Assembly (NCBI RefSeq): GCF_040581485.1
Contig: NC_090131.1
Span: 8,494,001-8,558,000 of the forward strand
Length of the DNA: 64,000 nt
Reading direction: 5' to 3'
Source: Linepithema humile
Lineage: Eukaryota > Arthropoda > Insecta > Hymenoptera > Formicidae
Part shown: positions 1 through 13,565 of the stretch, piece by piece
How the letters are laid out: each line of letters begins with the position of its first letter
How positions within the stretch are numbered: the stretch's first letter is position 1
The notes under the pieces: generated by a model
Seen by the model: the letters and a program-made list of their open reading frames with translations, nothing else
Told to the model about the DNA's origin: nothing
Database searches by the model: none
Program-made: the position numbers and the translations under genes

Positions 1-47
1 TGTAAATGCTACTAATCCACTTTCTGACTTTCTCCTGCTCTTAAAAG

Positions 48-412
48 GCTTGCTCGGTGAAATTTTAGGAGAAGAAATCATTTTGCAGACCTCAGTAAAC
101 AAACAAATTCATTGTCTTTTGATAAAGCCAATGGATTACAAATTAAATTTAATTACAGAACCTAATCACAAACTGAACAGTGATACTTGCACTATTGTCT
201 TAAAACAAATGTACGTTGCCAAAATTTTGTATAAATATGAGACAAGTAAAATTGCTAGTAATAAGTTGAACGCTACATACCATGAAGTGGGTTTGCCTAT
301 AATAGAAGCTGGATTAAAGTATTTGCTGTCATCGACAAAACGATTGCCACACGCCTATAGAGCTGCTGAAGACTGTTTTTTCGGTTATATTGTTTTACAA
401 GAAACTGATTAA
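48..412 (+). CDS. Terminal exon of an unidentified protein-coding gene (partial)
   Basis: An open frame of about 120 codons runs from a splice-acceptor-like sequence (pyrimidine-rich stretch ending in AAAAG at 47) to a TAA at 410-412. The reading frame enters with no ATG at the start, so this is the last coding exon of a gene that begins left of the window. An AATAAA poly(A) signal lies at 494-499, about 80 bases past the stop, which supports a real 3' end. The protein is a mixed globular sequence with no low-complexity stretches, no membrane segment and no catalytic motif that I recognise. It ends in AEDCFFGYIVLQETD. I cannot assign a family. Confidence 0.55.
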
Positions 413-2192
413 ATATTACAGTTTAGAGTTACACAATGTAAATTTTTGTTGCATATATTTTGTACACTTTGTATTTTATATCTTGTTATGTACAATAAAG
501 AACAATTGTACTATTACACACACACTATATATAATATAATATATATATTCTGTATGTAACAAGTTTAATATATACAATGATCCATTATAGACGCAGAACA
601 TCTAAATAATTTTCACAAATCTTTTTGAAGATGCTAAAAAAATCTAAAATTACTCGTGTAACTGTAATAAAAGTAAAATATTCATAAATTAAGTAAAGCT
701 CTAATAATTATAAATTCGAAAGAACAAAAAATCTGAAGTAGATATTTAGATTCTTTATTATGAAATAGAAATCAAAATCGTTTCACTGAATTGATATTTT
801 GTTCAGCCAAAAATTTTCAATTTTGTTTTGTATATCAATAAAAATTGTAAGATTATTAAGACGTACTTTATAATAGTTTTATTTATCTCTCATAATATTG
901 ATGATTTATTTGATTAAAAAATTAAAAGTTTTTACTGGCTTACGGAAAATACGCGTGTAATTACGATAAAAGTAAAATATTAATAAATTCGAAAGAAACA
1001 AAAAACGGCACAAGAGCTATGACATTTTGTTGCGAGTCACTATTTCTTATATTTGCAAATTATATTGAACAAGCGCAATCACAGATTAATGTCATGAAAA
1101 ATGATTAATTATTAATGAATCATGAATTTGATTGAAAGTTCGCATTGAACACAATCTCAAAGTTTAAACAGAGCAACACTAAACTCTTATCAGATTCTGT
1201 CCTTAATTTATTACCTTCATCTTTACGATGCTCTTGAATCCCTTCCTACCTTTCTTTCCTTGATAATATTACCATTGCACTCATGATTTTGTTGTCTTGG
1301 AGTACAGATATCAATTAAAAACCTATGTCCGATATACAACACCGCTAGGTGTTTAATGTTGGTTTTTGTTCTTTTCACTATTATAATTAAGTTTTGACTA
1401 TGATATTTAAGATGGCCAAATAATCGACCGAAACTTATCCAAATGTATTTGTCCGAAGACTTTTAAATATAAGAAACAGAACAACAAAATGTATAGCTGT
1501 TACGTCGTTTTTTGTTCCTTTCGAATTTAAAATATTAATTATTGGGTTTATTTTACAAATCTATAATTGTGAATCACTCATTGCATATTGGAAATATATA
1601 TTTGCCAATTAGAAATTTAAACTTGCGCAAAAATAATCAATTCTACAATAAGATTATCATCATTTACGTTCATTAGTGCTAATGTAAAATGACTTTTACA
1701 TACAATATGGCATGCAATTTATACAATATGTATACAGATTTGCATAAATTGTACATATCATTTTCTTTTTACAAGAAATTGATACAACATTAAAATATGT
1801 TACAAACATAAAACACAATATATCTTTTGAAAACAGTATATTAGATATAAGTTCATAATATTTTCGTGTATTTATAGGATTAAAAAAAGGAGAAAAGATG
1901 CCCATTTTGTACCATAAAAATTCGTATTACTAAACATTATTGACAAAACACGTTTATAAAATTAAACATAAAACGTGATACATGAAACAAAGTAGCAGAT
2001 AACACTACATTAATTCTTTTTTCTTTTTTTGATCAAAGTAATTATTATGCGTAAAAATATTCCCTGAAATTCCGATGTGTGAAACTATCTTATATATTTT
2101 GAATTAAATCTAATATTACAGCTCTTATGGGCGTTAGGCCACGATATTCATTCTAATATTGTGCTGTTCCTAAAATTGTATAACATGCCATA
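413..2192. other. AT-rich intergenic DNA between two convergent genes
   Basis: This stretch holds the 3' UTR of the left gene (poly(A) signal at 494-499) and the 3' flank of the minus-strand ORP9-like gene. I see no conserved ORF, structured RNA or repeat with clear ends. The composition is very AT-rich throughout. Confidence 0.5.
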
Positions 2193-5100
2193 TTACGTAA
2201 CATTTGTTTGATCGTTGGAACTGCGTATTCTTTCTACAAGAGGTCTCATGTATACCCAGCCACCATCTCTGGTTTCCTTAAAAAGCTGTTCAACAAAGAA
2301 AAAGAAATGGTTTGCAATAATTATGTAACGAAGAAATGAAAAGAAGTTTACTAAACTACTTGCTTACTTTCGTTTGCCACGCTACATTATTTTCCTTTCG
2401 AAGTCGTGCTTCTTCCCGTTGTTTCTGTTCAATCGCGCATTTAGCCGCCGTAGCTTTATCCATATCGTTGATACGTAGGCCAACTGTCACGTCACGCCAG
2501 ACTTTTCTTGATTCGTACTCTTCTTGCTCACACACCGTTTTCACCAATTTCTTTTCCGTGCTGAGTTCTCTCACGTCAGCGAAAATTTCAGTCTTCTGTA
2601 AAAAAGATGACGTGCAAAATACTTTCAATGACGTTTAACATTTGTGGACAAGTATATAATATAATTAAGATACGCAGTAATTTATATTACATACGACATG
2701 TATGACTCTTATTTTAATTATGTTTAATCTTTGCTAATTGCATTAACACTTTAAGTTTAGAAATAAAATAAGTAGAAAAAGTAAGAGAAATAAAAACTTT
2801 CTTACCAGAAACAATTTCTATGAAAAAATAATTAAATTTACGTAAAAATTTGTATATTTCTGAGACTTTTTTGGACGCTAAATTTATATATGCAATGTGT
2901 GAATCCAATGTAACAGAAATTTGATAAGTAGATTTTAAATAAATATTTTTCTTAAAAAAGTTTTAGAAATTTTTATAAGAATTAAGATGCATAATTTTGT
3001 AACTAAGAAATAAAAAATAAAAAACTTAAAATACAATTAAAGCCAAAAATTGTTGTTAATGTTTAATTCACATATAATACGTAATTATATTTATAGAATA
3101 CAATAAATTTAATTTTGTTTTATAAAAATATTTTTTATCTTTATCTTTAAAATTTTGATAGCAAATTTAAATTTAAAGACTGTAAAAATCCGTAGAAATC
3201 AAATTTGACAATAAAATAAAATGGTTTTTCAAGTTAGAAGTAGGACAATTTTAAAAATTTGCAGCTATATTAAATCTGCCAATTAAATTGAATTTGAAAA
3301 TTCTGAATTCAGCGACTGCAAAAATTATATCTTGCAAAAATCAATAAATGGAAAATACCTTTCTTTAAATAAGATATGCGTTATTAACACTAAAGAGGTT
3401 AACTATTATTGTGTTGTTATTATAACATCCGACTTACACCATCCGACCACTTTGCCTCCATCGCACCATTCCATTCTCCGTTTATAACAAGAAAGGGTTT
3501 CTTATCTCCTGCCTGGAATGCCTGACACGTGATGCGATTGCGTTTACCACCGTAAAAGGGTTTCGTTAAAAATTCTACCGTCGCATGGTAGCCGGTTTGT
3601 ATACAATTTATTGTTACAGTGCCTCCTAACTCTATCCACGGTATGGTGAGGATCGATCTGCCATAACCGTTGGGGAAGGTCAGAAGGTATTCCTCTCCAT
3701 ATTGTAGCACATTTACCCAACCCTTTCCTACATTGTGCACTCCTATACTTAAACCCAGGAATTTGCTCTTCGTCCAAACGTGAGCTCCAAAACTGATCTT
3801 TTTTCCAACATGTTCAGCGTAAAATGCGCTAACTGTAATCAGCAAACAATATATTACATAGACACGCTATTTTGTAGAATGTAGCTCACATCAAATAGAC
3901 TGCATGTTGAATCAAACTAGTTATAATTGTACAAAAATAATGTCAAATAATCGAGAAGTATTTTTGCTTACCTGGCGGATGATGAGAAACCTGTTCAGCT
4001 ATAAAAGTAAGTTGATTCTCCTTACACCATGGTACCGGACCATCTGACACAAGTCTATTGCTGAAATCTGTAGTATTGTCAGAAGAATTAGCGTTCGGTA
4101 TGTTCCAATGACACCGAAAAATTTCACCTAGTATGGGATTGTATGGCTTCTTAGCCACGCTGGATTTCCGTCCTGCGTGAAAGCTACACAAGTACCAACG
4201 GATTATCTGTACCATCCTCTCTCGAGGGGTAGGCATATCCGCAATGCTAAAAGGGAAAATAAATATTATTTTCAAAAATTCAAACATTGCGATAAGCGCA
4301 CCAGTGTTAAATAGTCAGAAGTACCTTACAAACTGATCCGGATGAGCAAAATAATCTGCATACATCTCAAGGAGTGACCTGCGCTCTAGAATGAATGTTG
4401 GTAAGGTAACTTTCGTCAAATCCATGCCAATTTTCACTTGGGATAGGAGGTGAGTCACAACCGAGCCATGACTCTCCATGGAATCCACTATAAACAATTA
4501 AATAAGAAAAAAAAAGAGGATTAATCTATGAAGTTATATTTTACAATGTATAGTCAGATCTGGCGTCATCTGATTACTATGCAACATATAAACCTTTAAA
4601 AGAAAATTTGAATAATCTTATCTATATAAAGGATATGATAAGATGTTTTTTTATCAAGTTTAAAATTGCGGTGCGTAATTAGATAATTTTCCAATTCAAA
4701 AGATTTTTAAAGAATTTAAAAAGCTAAAAGAATACCGAAAGATATAGTGATTATGTATGGAAAAGTTATTTGAATTTCTATAATAATTATTTCTTAACCC
4801 TTTCATTCTCAAATTATTTAACAGCTACAAAAAAATATTTGTTCACACATTTTTTATTCTTTTTGCCACTATGTACAATAATTTGCATTGTAAAGTTATT
4901 ATGCATAATAAGAACCTTTTCTTTTACTTTTGGTTAGTAAATCTATTTAAAATATTTCAAGAAAATTATAATTTTCAAACTCTTGTGTTTCAAATTCTTT
5001 ATGTGACGACAAAAAATAAAAGATAATAATATTCTAATATTTTATCACAAAATTTGTGAATACATGTTAAAATACATGTTAGAATCATATCTACAAGACT

Positions 5101-8100
5101 AAAAAAAACTAGTATATATTCATAGAAATATAGATGGTAATAATATTTTATTTCATAATTTTAAATATGTAGCTGCAGTGAGAACGAAAGGATTAATAAT
5201 GATTTTATAAAAATATTTTAACTCTTTTTTTATATATATTTAACATTCATTTAGAGATTACTTACTTTCTGTTTCGCTTTCTTCTTCGTAAAGAGCTGCA
5301 ACAGACATTTTAGCTATTTAAGATTGGAATTCAATCAATCATTATTTGATGAATAATAATAATTTTATAAATCTATAATTATTTATTAATCTGTATGTAA
5401 TTCTTACAAGAGTTTATAGGCTCTAAGATAAATTTTTATGAAATTTTTCATGAAACATTTATTCATGAATTACTCATTTTGCCAATTATGATTTAGCGAA
5501 TGATAGATTTCATGATTGCTTATTAGAAGGACAAATTTCAAATATACGAAAAAATTTATCACTAAATTATTGTGATATAAAATAGAAATTGACAATATTA
5601 ACATACAAAATATAATTTTGATGTATATTAAATATTTAATATTATATTGTCATCCTTATCTTCCAATATATTTTTAAACATATAAAATATCAATATTGTC
5701 AATAATAGATTTCTATAATTAAAAGTGTTGTCAAAGACACCTATATAAGATTAACGAACAATGCTAAATTGTTTTTGACAGAATAGCTTACATCAGTTAG
5801 TCAAAGCCTTGGTAAATGAATGATTATTTGAGTTTACAATTAAAGATTAACAAATTATTTCTTCTAGAAACATTAAAGATCATTTACAAACTATACATTT
5901 TTAAATCTTCTTTAAACAGATATTTGTAAAACTCATATTTATAGAGAAGTATGTATTGTGTAAGGAAATTTTAAATATTAATAATATTTTAACTAACAAA
6001 CAACTCTCATGACTTAAAATTCAGTGACACAAAAAGCATAGGATACAAACTTAACCTGAACCTTTTTACTGTATGTATTTTTCGTACAACGTAACTTACG
6101 ACTTGAAGTTATGTCCAACATTTTGTATCGTCAGGATAGACCAACTAGTATCCATTCCTAAGCTCCTTATTCCCAGGATCGAATTGTATCTTAATAACGT
6201 GAGATATTTCGCTCAGTACTTTGACTTAAAGGCGAACGACAGAAAGCAAGATTCTGCCAAAAATCTCCTTCCTTGTTCGTAATCATGTTAATGAAATATT
6301 TTCTCTTTCTTCCACTTGTTTAACACTTGTCTTAAAAGAGACGTGTGAAACATCCACGCAAAAAGTGTTCACTCGCAGAATGCTAATTCATACGTCAAAG
6401 GTGATATTCGCCATTACCGAGAAATCAATAGTAATCGCGGTTGATAAAATAGATGCGTTAAATAGAATCTGTATTATCGACAATTGAACTTAAGGTTGTA
6501 TACGAAACCAATAATGTAACAGCGTTTTCCACTGATTTTGATCCGTTCGAGATCAATCAATATTTTACTGAGAAATTAAGTCTTTCATTGGCAGAGACGA
6601 TACAATGACGTCATTACTTAATCTTGGATTTCGATCAAAATCCGTTTAGTCAAACACGCTGTAACACAAAGTTGCATAGAATTTTAACAATTTGAAGCAG
6701 ATGCATCGTGTCTAGATAATTCATATATTATAAACAATTTAAAATTACTTTTTTATTGATTAATTTATATATTTGAGCTATTATTAATATTTTAGTTTTA
6801 TATTTAATTTTTTACGTACATCAAACGCTTAAATATCTAAATACAATGCACTCACAAATTATTAAAATTTTGTTTAACTTTTCTCGTTAATTGAAGCAAA
6901 ATTTTATTTTTTTATTCTTTATGCCTCTGCTCAACTAACCATTCAATATTCAACTAGAGTAACTAGACTCAAGTGCCTATACAGGGTGTTCCACCAAAAG
7001 TGGCCATTCCCTTTTATCTTTTAAATTAAGAGATAAATCATAACAAATATATATCAAATTAAATGGTTCAAACTGAACTCTATTGTGAGCAAAATAGTTG
7101 CTTACAAAATCTATTCGTGTTAACGAACGGAGAGGTATACATAATTTTTTTATAATAATGTGGATATTTTGATGTAAGAAAAGTTGTAGCGATGTTTGAA
7201 AAGAATACAACAATGTATGATTTAATATAAATATTTTACATATTATACGAATTTTATCGGCTTGAAATATCGCGGGCGACGTCTACCTTTTCACTTTCGG
7301 CCCTGCGATATGGCCAACTTCTGACTCGTGCGTTAGAGATTGACGTATGTCAATTGAAGTTGTAGCGCTGTTAATTATTAATTAATTATTCTAAAATTGG
7401 CCATGTTGCAGGGCCGAAAGTGAAAAGGTAGACGTCGCCCGCGATATTTCAAGCCGATAAAACTCGTATATGTAAAATATTTATATTGAATCATACATCG
7501 TTGTATTCTTTTCAAACAGCGCTACAACTTTTCTTACATCAAAATATTGACATTATTATAAAAAAATTATGCATACCTCTCCGTTCGCGTTAACACGAAT
7601 AGCTTTTGTAAGCAACTATTATACTCACAATAGAGTACAATTTGAACCATTTAATTTGATATATATTTGTTATGGTCCATTTCTTAATTTAAAAGATAAA
7701 AGGGGGTGGCCACTTTTGGTGAGACACCCTGTGTACACAGTGTCCCAGACTGATCATAACATCCGTTAATGGCAGATTCTTGAAGTCATTTGAAGACGAA
7801 AATCTGAATGCCAAAATGTCGAGGTTACTGTAGTTTTTGAACAGGAAAAGTTTAAAGTTCACCAATTAGTTTGTCAAAATTTCGCGCGCTCAGAGATATC
7901 GCATATCGGAAGGGCCCTTCCACAACACTTAGCTTGATCGAAATAATAATACTTGAAATTATATTTTTTTGTACACACGGTCACAGGAATGCCTTAACAG
8001 ATGAACTTGCACGAGTGTGAATTTCACAAGCCAATTCAAATGTGCCTTGACACTCGTTGACAAATTCACATGTTAAGGCATTCCTGTGACCGTGTGTACA

Positions 8101-11100
8101 CTGTTCGCAAGATTGGCGAACTTCAGGATAATGATAGTAATTGTCATATGGAAACACGATTGTACATACGTCGAATTGTCAAAGCATTTGTGTGAAACGT
8201 GCTATTGACAAATGACGTTTCTTATGCAATGCGAACACTTTGTTCGTGTTCCTTCAAATAAATAAATAAAAATATATTTCCAAACATGTTAGTATTTTCT
8301 TTTCTTACCGACTTTATCTGTCTTATTGACATTTCATTCAACAAATCACACTTCGATTGTATTGATTTTCTATCAACACAAGAGAAACATTATTTGTCAA
8401 TGGCACACTTCACACGAATGACAGTTTGACAGTTCGACGTTCTCATTGCGTTTCCATACGACAATTTAGAAACTATTATTATCCCAAAATTCATCAGGTT
8501 TGCCAACAGTGTACAAAAAAATAAAGTGATAGACGATGTCCCTGAATACGAAAAATTTTGACACGTTGATTGGTGAACTTTAAACCTTTCCTGTTCAAAA
8601 ACTAGTTACCTCGACATTTTGGCATTAAGATTTTCGTCTCCAAATGACCTCAAGAATCTGCCATTAATGGATGTTACGATAAGTCTAGGACACCCTGTGT
8701 GTGCGCGCGCGCGTGTGTGTGTGTGTGCAACCACTTGTGTACAAGTGGTTTTGACAATATACAGAATAGCTTTACTTTTAAGATTTCTTTACGATTTATA
8801 TGATTTTCCAAAATGAAACCTTTTTAGTCCCTGGTTTATTACAAAAATTTTAATATAGCCCTCTTAGCAAAAGAGTTGAGGACCTCTACCGTAAACGAAC
8901 GGCCAGTGACAAATGTTGAAAATTTTCTGACGCGTGTCCAGAATAAAATACAAATATGTTGTCGACACGCGTCTGCAAAAGGTTAAGACGTTATTGATTT
9001 TTACATACGTAATATACTGCAATGCCTCTATCCTTGTTCTATATTTATTGCATTATTGAAGTATGTATATGCAATCCATGAAAACAGATTTGTCAAATGT
9101 TTTTTAGACATCCTAATTATAGAAATGTTCGTTCTTGGTACTTTTTTTATACAAGATATCTCATTTGAGATGCTCATCTCAAATATTTCAGAAAGAATAT
9201 ATTTAAAAACATGTAATTGTAAAAAATAAAGATCTTCAAAATTCAAAAATTCAAAAATTCTAAAATAATTCATTATCTGGATACTTTTACTTCACACCAA
9301 ACTCATAACATCCAATTGTTTTTTGAAAACTAAATAATTTTTACTTAAAAATTTCCTTCAAAACTATCTTCTTTTTGGCACATTTGAGATAAACATTTAA
9401 AAAATGAGATACTTTATATAATATTATATTATATTTTATACTTAACTACACATTGAATTTTTACTGCATACTAGAGTCTCTTAGATCGCCCCAAATTTTT
9501 TAAGAATTAAATAGTGATTTTTGAAAATATATTTTAATATATTATATAACATTATAATTGTTATGTATAAATCACGGCAGCTATATTTTAAAACAATTTT
9601 TTTGTAAAAATAAAAATGAATAAGGCGTGTTTTAGAACGATTCTTTTCTAATAGCAAATAGTATCGCTACATAATACAGTTACGATTAGTGTATGTAATA
9701 TATTCAAACATGTTCTACAGAATTTTAATCAAATCCTTGAAGTTTGATGAAGTTTGATGAAGTCTGAGAAATCACAATGAAATGTAGCAATGGACTATTT
9801 ATATTATAAAAGAATCGTTTTAAAACGTGCCTTCACTTTTAATTTTACAAAAAATTGGTCTTAAAATTAACTGTCGTGATTTATAAGTTATATTATAAGA
9901 ATCTATTAATAAAAATGTTTATGCAACACATCTAAAATGAAGAAGAAAGCAGCTTTTCTATTGCAAATATCATAATTAATAAGCCAATAATGATGCTAAA
10001 TTCAATATTGCATAAAATTGATATTTTATTCAATTATAATAGATAGCAAGTGAAAAAGAGTAAAACTATAAAAGAAGCACGTAATAAAGCGTATATCAAA
10101 GTGGAAATATTCACTCACCATCGTAATCTACTGATCCATCGCCTTTAATGGGTGGCAAAAGCGGTTGTCTACGTTTATCTCCTGTGGCATTTTCCACAGA
10201 TAAATGTAATCGCTCATTATCTGAACCTCTAAAACAAAACATTTACATGTTACTTTTATCAAAAATTATATTAATTTTATCACAAATTTAGCTCTAAAAG
10301 AAAAAATGTATTGCACTGAGGAAAAAAGTTCTGAACATAATTTACATGCTTAGTTGATATAATTTCTTTAATACTCATGTATTTTTAAGTCAAGTGTGCG
10401 TCAACAATATTAATAAATGCATGTAATTTATGGCAGCATAGTTTCATTCAACAGACATGTTTAATTCAATAAATAATACATTTCATAGAGTCAAATTGAA
10501 TAGTGATAATGCTGAAGCAAATAAATGACAAAATTAATAAGCTGGATAATTTAATATTATTTATTAAAAGAAAGTTATATAGCATAAAAAAATATTTTTT
10601 TGAATTTAAACTTTTCTTTAATGTGTAACGAATATACTGTAACAAGATCTCTATGTTCTACACTGGTAAAAAAAATATTCTATTTTTATGTATATATCAA
10701 CTTATTATACTTGCAGCGCAATGTGATTCTGGACTATTGGAGTTGGTATTTCATCTGCAGCGTCAAAATAATCGTCATCTTCGTCGGACGATGAATATGA
10801 GAATTGTGGTACTGGTAGATCTCTATCTACAACTAAAGATGCAAAGTATACTTCAACGCAGCGAACAGAATTAAAATAATGTGTTTAATTTATACTAGAA
10901 TAAATACTATACGCGATATTCACCATTTGATAATGTTGGCACTCTTGGTTCCACACATTCAGAGCCTAATTCAATGCCGGTTTGCACTGTTGCTTCTGGT
11001 GCTCTATCTGCAACTAAAATTAAATTTTATTAATCTTATTGATATAATAAAGGTTAGTCTTATTAATATAATAAATTATATTATTATTATTACAATAAAT

Positions 11101-12685
11101 TTAAATATTGAGAATGTAATTTTTTACACTTGCCCTTATATATAAGAGAATTAAAAATATGAGAATCCTTACCATGAGTGAGTGGAGGTGAGACATGTAT
11201 GGAATTTGATGGTCCTCTATATATTCCATTAACTGGTATTGCTGTGTTCTAAAAGTATTAGCTACATATATCTTGCAATAATAAAGTGGAGTAAATATAT
11301 ATGTGAATGTATGTATGTATATATATATACATACATATATTTGTTATATACACACAGCAATATATATGTATATATACAATAAAATGAAATAAATACCTTT
11401 GCAATTTGCAATTGGACAATGGTGTGTTTAACAGAATTAAGCATAGTATTAGCCTGTGACAAAACAGTAGAGTACTTTTTTTGCTGTTCTTTATCTTCAA
11501 TCCCATCTATTTTATCTTCAATCAATTTAATCTGATCAATAAGAAGCTGCAGGTAAACATCGGCTTCAGCTACCTTCCGATCAAAATCTTGTTTAGGTGG
11601 AGATTTTTTAGGATCCCATCTCTATAACAATCAAATTTTCTATATTTTATACTATGCTTCACAAAATTATTTTATGTATCAATTTTATATATATCTTAAA
11701 AATACATTGTATAAATTTTCGTACATTGTTGAACAACTATTTTCAATATTGTCCAATACTTAGTCTTATTTCATACCAATACTATTTTAGAAAAATTAAA
11801 TTTATATTTATTACACAGAAAAGTAGAATAAATAAATAATTAACATACAATAATTAATTTAACAAAATATGCATTTGCCAAAATAAAAGATAACTAATAA
11901 CTAATAATGATTAGCTAATAATTGGTTTACAAAACATGATTTTTCTGGTGATTAGTATATTTAGATTCTGTATATTTATTCATACCGTGTGAGAATGTCG
12001 GAGTATTGTATCTTCTAAAGCGCGAACCCACCGTTCTCTTTCCTCACCATCACGTGTTTGAAAATGAAATGTTTTCGGATCATTATCTTTGCAAGAAGTT
12101 GTTGTGATAGTAAACGTACTGTCGTCTTCATCATCAATACCAATAATAGCACCTCTTAATCGTACACAACCACGCCGAGCCCCACGCATCATTTTTTCTT
12201 TGCTCTAAATAGAAAAGAAAGTCTAAAAATTACTTGGATAGCGAGGTAATAAATGTATCAAATCACAATGCAATATCACAGAAAAAAAGTACTTATATAA
12301 ATCTTAACTATGCCATTTCTTGACGAAAAACACTATAAATCCTCCTCCTATACATATAATTGACTAGACAAATTAACTTGTCTTATTTACAGAAAACACA
12401 AAAACTATTAATTTATTTTTAATACAAACAACAAAATAATATATAAATATAATTTTTAAATTTTTGCGACAATTTGTCCTATTGTAAAGATATTTGCAAA
12501 GAAATTAATTTGTAATTAACTCATCTTTCCCAATTAGCAGATTAAACTATAACTAAATTCTCGCAAGGTATCTTTACCGTATAGTATGACAGGAGTCCAG
12601 CATTGTCATCCAAAACAAACCATCGATATTGCCATCCGTTAACGACATTTGTCCACTTGCTGAGCGAGCCCTCCATTGTCGACAT
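2193..12685 (-). CDS. OSBPL9: Oxysterol-binding protein-related protein 9-like (PH + ORD domains), 13 exons
   Basis: Lipid-transfer protein of the ORP9/10/11 group, expected to exchange sterol or PS for PI4P at ER contact sites. Exons (minus): 12685-12578, 12204-11986, 11621-11397, 11248-11173, 11007-10924, 10826-10711, 10228-10119, 5295-5266, 4487-4325, 4246-3972, 3832-3438, 2595-2368, 2285-2193. All have GT/AG borders, and phases agree except between exons 6 and 7. The total is about 706 aa, close to vertebrate ORP9. Exons 1-2 encode an N-terminal PH domain that starts MSTMEGSLSKWTNV. Exon 6 holds an acidic stretch followed by DYFDAADE, an FFAT-like VAP-binding motif. Exons 9-12 encode the ORD, with the family signature EQVSHHPP split by intron 10. 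The C-terminus ends SNDQTNVT. Intron 7 (5296-10118) is filled with foldback elements. Assignment to the ORP9/10/11 group is firm; choosing ORP9 over 10 or 11 is less so. Confidence 0.92.
6514..6668. repeat. MITE-like inverted repeat in intron 7 of the ORP9-like gene
   Basis: The left arm (TAACAGCGTTTTCCACTGA, then TTTTGATCCG) is matched in reverse complement by the right arm (CGATCAAAATCCG to GCTGTAACA). The arms are about 35 bp around an internal palindrome. A related piece occurs at about 33577-33613, which points to a dispersed family. Confidence 0.55.
6981..7732. repeat. 752-bp foldback element with ACAGGGTG termini
   Basis: The two arms are about 330 bp each (6981-7310 and 7410-7732), near-perfect reverse complements with a loop of about 100 bp. 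The ends read ACAGGGTGTTCCACC and, inverted, ACAGGGTGTCTCACC. No transposase is encoded. Apparent ORFs inside (for example 7569-7769) are arm sequence read through and are not genes. Confidence 0.8.
7735..8700. repeat. Second foldback element, nested, ending CACCCTGTGT
   Basis: The outer arms of about 130 bp (7735-7865 and 8570-8700) are reverse complements. Between them sits another inverted repeat (about 8095-8165 against about 8450-8517), and within that the small MITE at 7973-8099. The termini resemble those of the neighbouring 6981-7732 element, so both probably belong to one superfamily. It abuts that element directly. Confidence 0.7.
7973..8099. repeat. 127-bp MITE nested in the foldback element
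   Basis: The terminal inverted repeat ACACACGGTCACAGGAATGC and its complement bound a near-palindrome of 127 bp. It contains no coding sequence. Confidence 0.7.
8697..8729. repeat. GT/GC dinucleotide microsatellite
   Basis: A short run of alternating GT and GC units follows the right end of the foldback element. Confidence 0.7.
9548..9902. repeat. Foldback element in intron 7 of the ORP9-like gene
   Basis: Arms of about 95 bp (9548-9650 and 9800-9902) are diverged reverse complements; both contain ATAAATCACG and AACGATTCTTTT. The spacer is about 150 bp. The arms are clearly more diverged than those at 6981-7732, so this is an older copy. Confidence 0.6.
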
Positions 12686-12996
12686 ATTTATCTGTAAATC
12701 ATCAATCGACTATTGAATTTTTACTCATTCTTGCAGCTCGAAAGCTCAAAAGAAATCACGTAAACTTACGTATACAACAAAATATTATAGCATTGTTTCA
12801 ATCTTTTATAAGATGCTTTTTTACATTTACACCAAAAGCTATAAACACCCTATTGTAAAAATAAAGGCTAGCATCAACGACATCTGGCTTTAGATACTTT
12901 GATTGAAATCTAGAATAGATCACGTGACAGCCATAAACATAGTAAGTATTGACAAGCAGTCTATACGAGCAGTTCCCTATCCTTACGCCTAATAGA

Positions 12997-13380
12997 GGAT
13001 TCACACTGCGTTTGATGTCCGACGTACGACATCCGATATAAGGCACTAGATATGTAGGTATTCTTATCCGCCATTTTGGTTCCTACTAGATGGGGAATTA
13101 TAGCGTATATAGTATAGCTTAGTATAGCTTAGTATAGCAGTATGGCGTACGCCATATTATACTAAGCTATACTATATACGCTATAATTCTCCAACAAGTA
13201 GGAACCAAAATGGCGGATAAGAATACCTACATATCTAGTGCCTTACCGATATCCAATAATAAAGCTCGTTTTCTAGAAATTCTAACTAGAGATATTTTAT
13301 CGTCTAGACTCTAGAAAACAAGCTCTATTATTGGATATCGAATGTCGTACGTCGGACATCGGTTGCAGTGTAAATTCTCC
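12997..13380. repeat. Composite palindromic element with CGTACGAC-type terminal repeats
   Basis: The outer terminal repeats (12997-13039 and 13335-13380) are reverse complements containing GTCCGACGTACGACATCCGA. Inside are two further hairpins: 13040-13245, with arms of about 100 bp, and 13247-13340, built on GATATCCAATAATA. The terminal motif recurs in the 15535-15643 MITE, so the two share a family end. The element lies just upstream of the first coding exon of the ORP9-like gene. Confidence 0.7.
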
Positions 13381-13408
13381 ATCCAAAGGCTGCGTTCAAA
13401 AACAACAT

Positions 13409-13561
13409 TCTGTGGGCTTGTTCGTTTTAGCTACACTGGGGCTGCTCTGGGTCTGCTCTACACAGGATAATACAGGACAGATAAATAGTTTGTCCTGTAT
13501 TATCTTGTTTAGAGCAGACCCAGAGCTGCCCCAGTGCAGCTAAAACGAACAAGCCCACAGA
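13409..13561. repeat. 153-bp hairpin MITE inserted in a HARBI1-like gene
   Basis: The arms start TCTGTGGGCTTGTTCGTTTT and end with the reverse complement, and pair over about 70 bp around a short loop. Its right edge coincides with the point where the Harbinger transposase reading frame stops making sense, so it probably truncates that gene. Confidence 0.7.
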
Positions 13562-13565
13562 CTTC

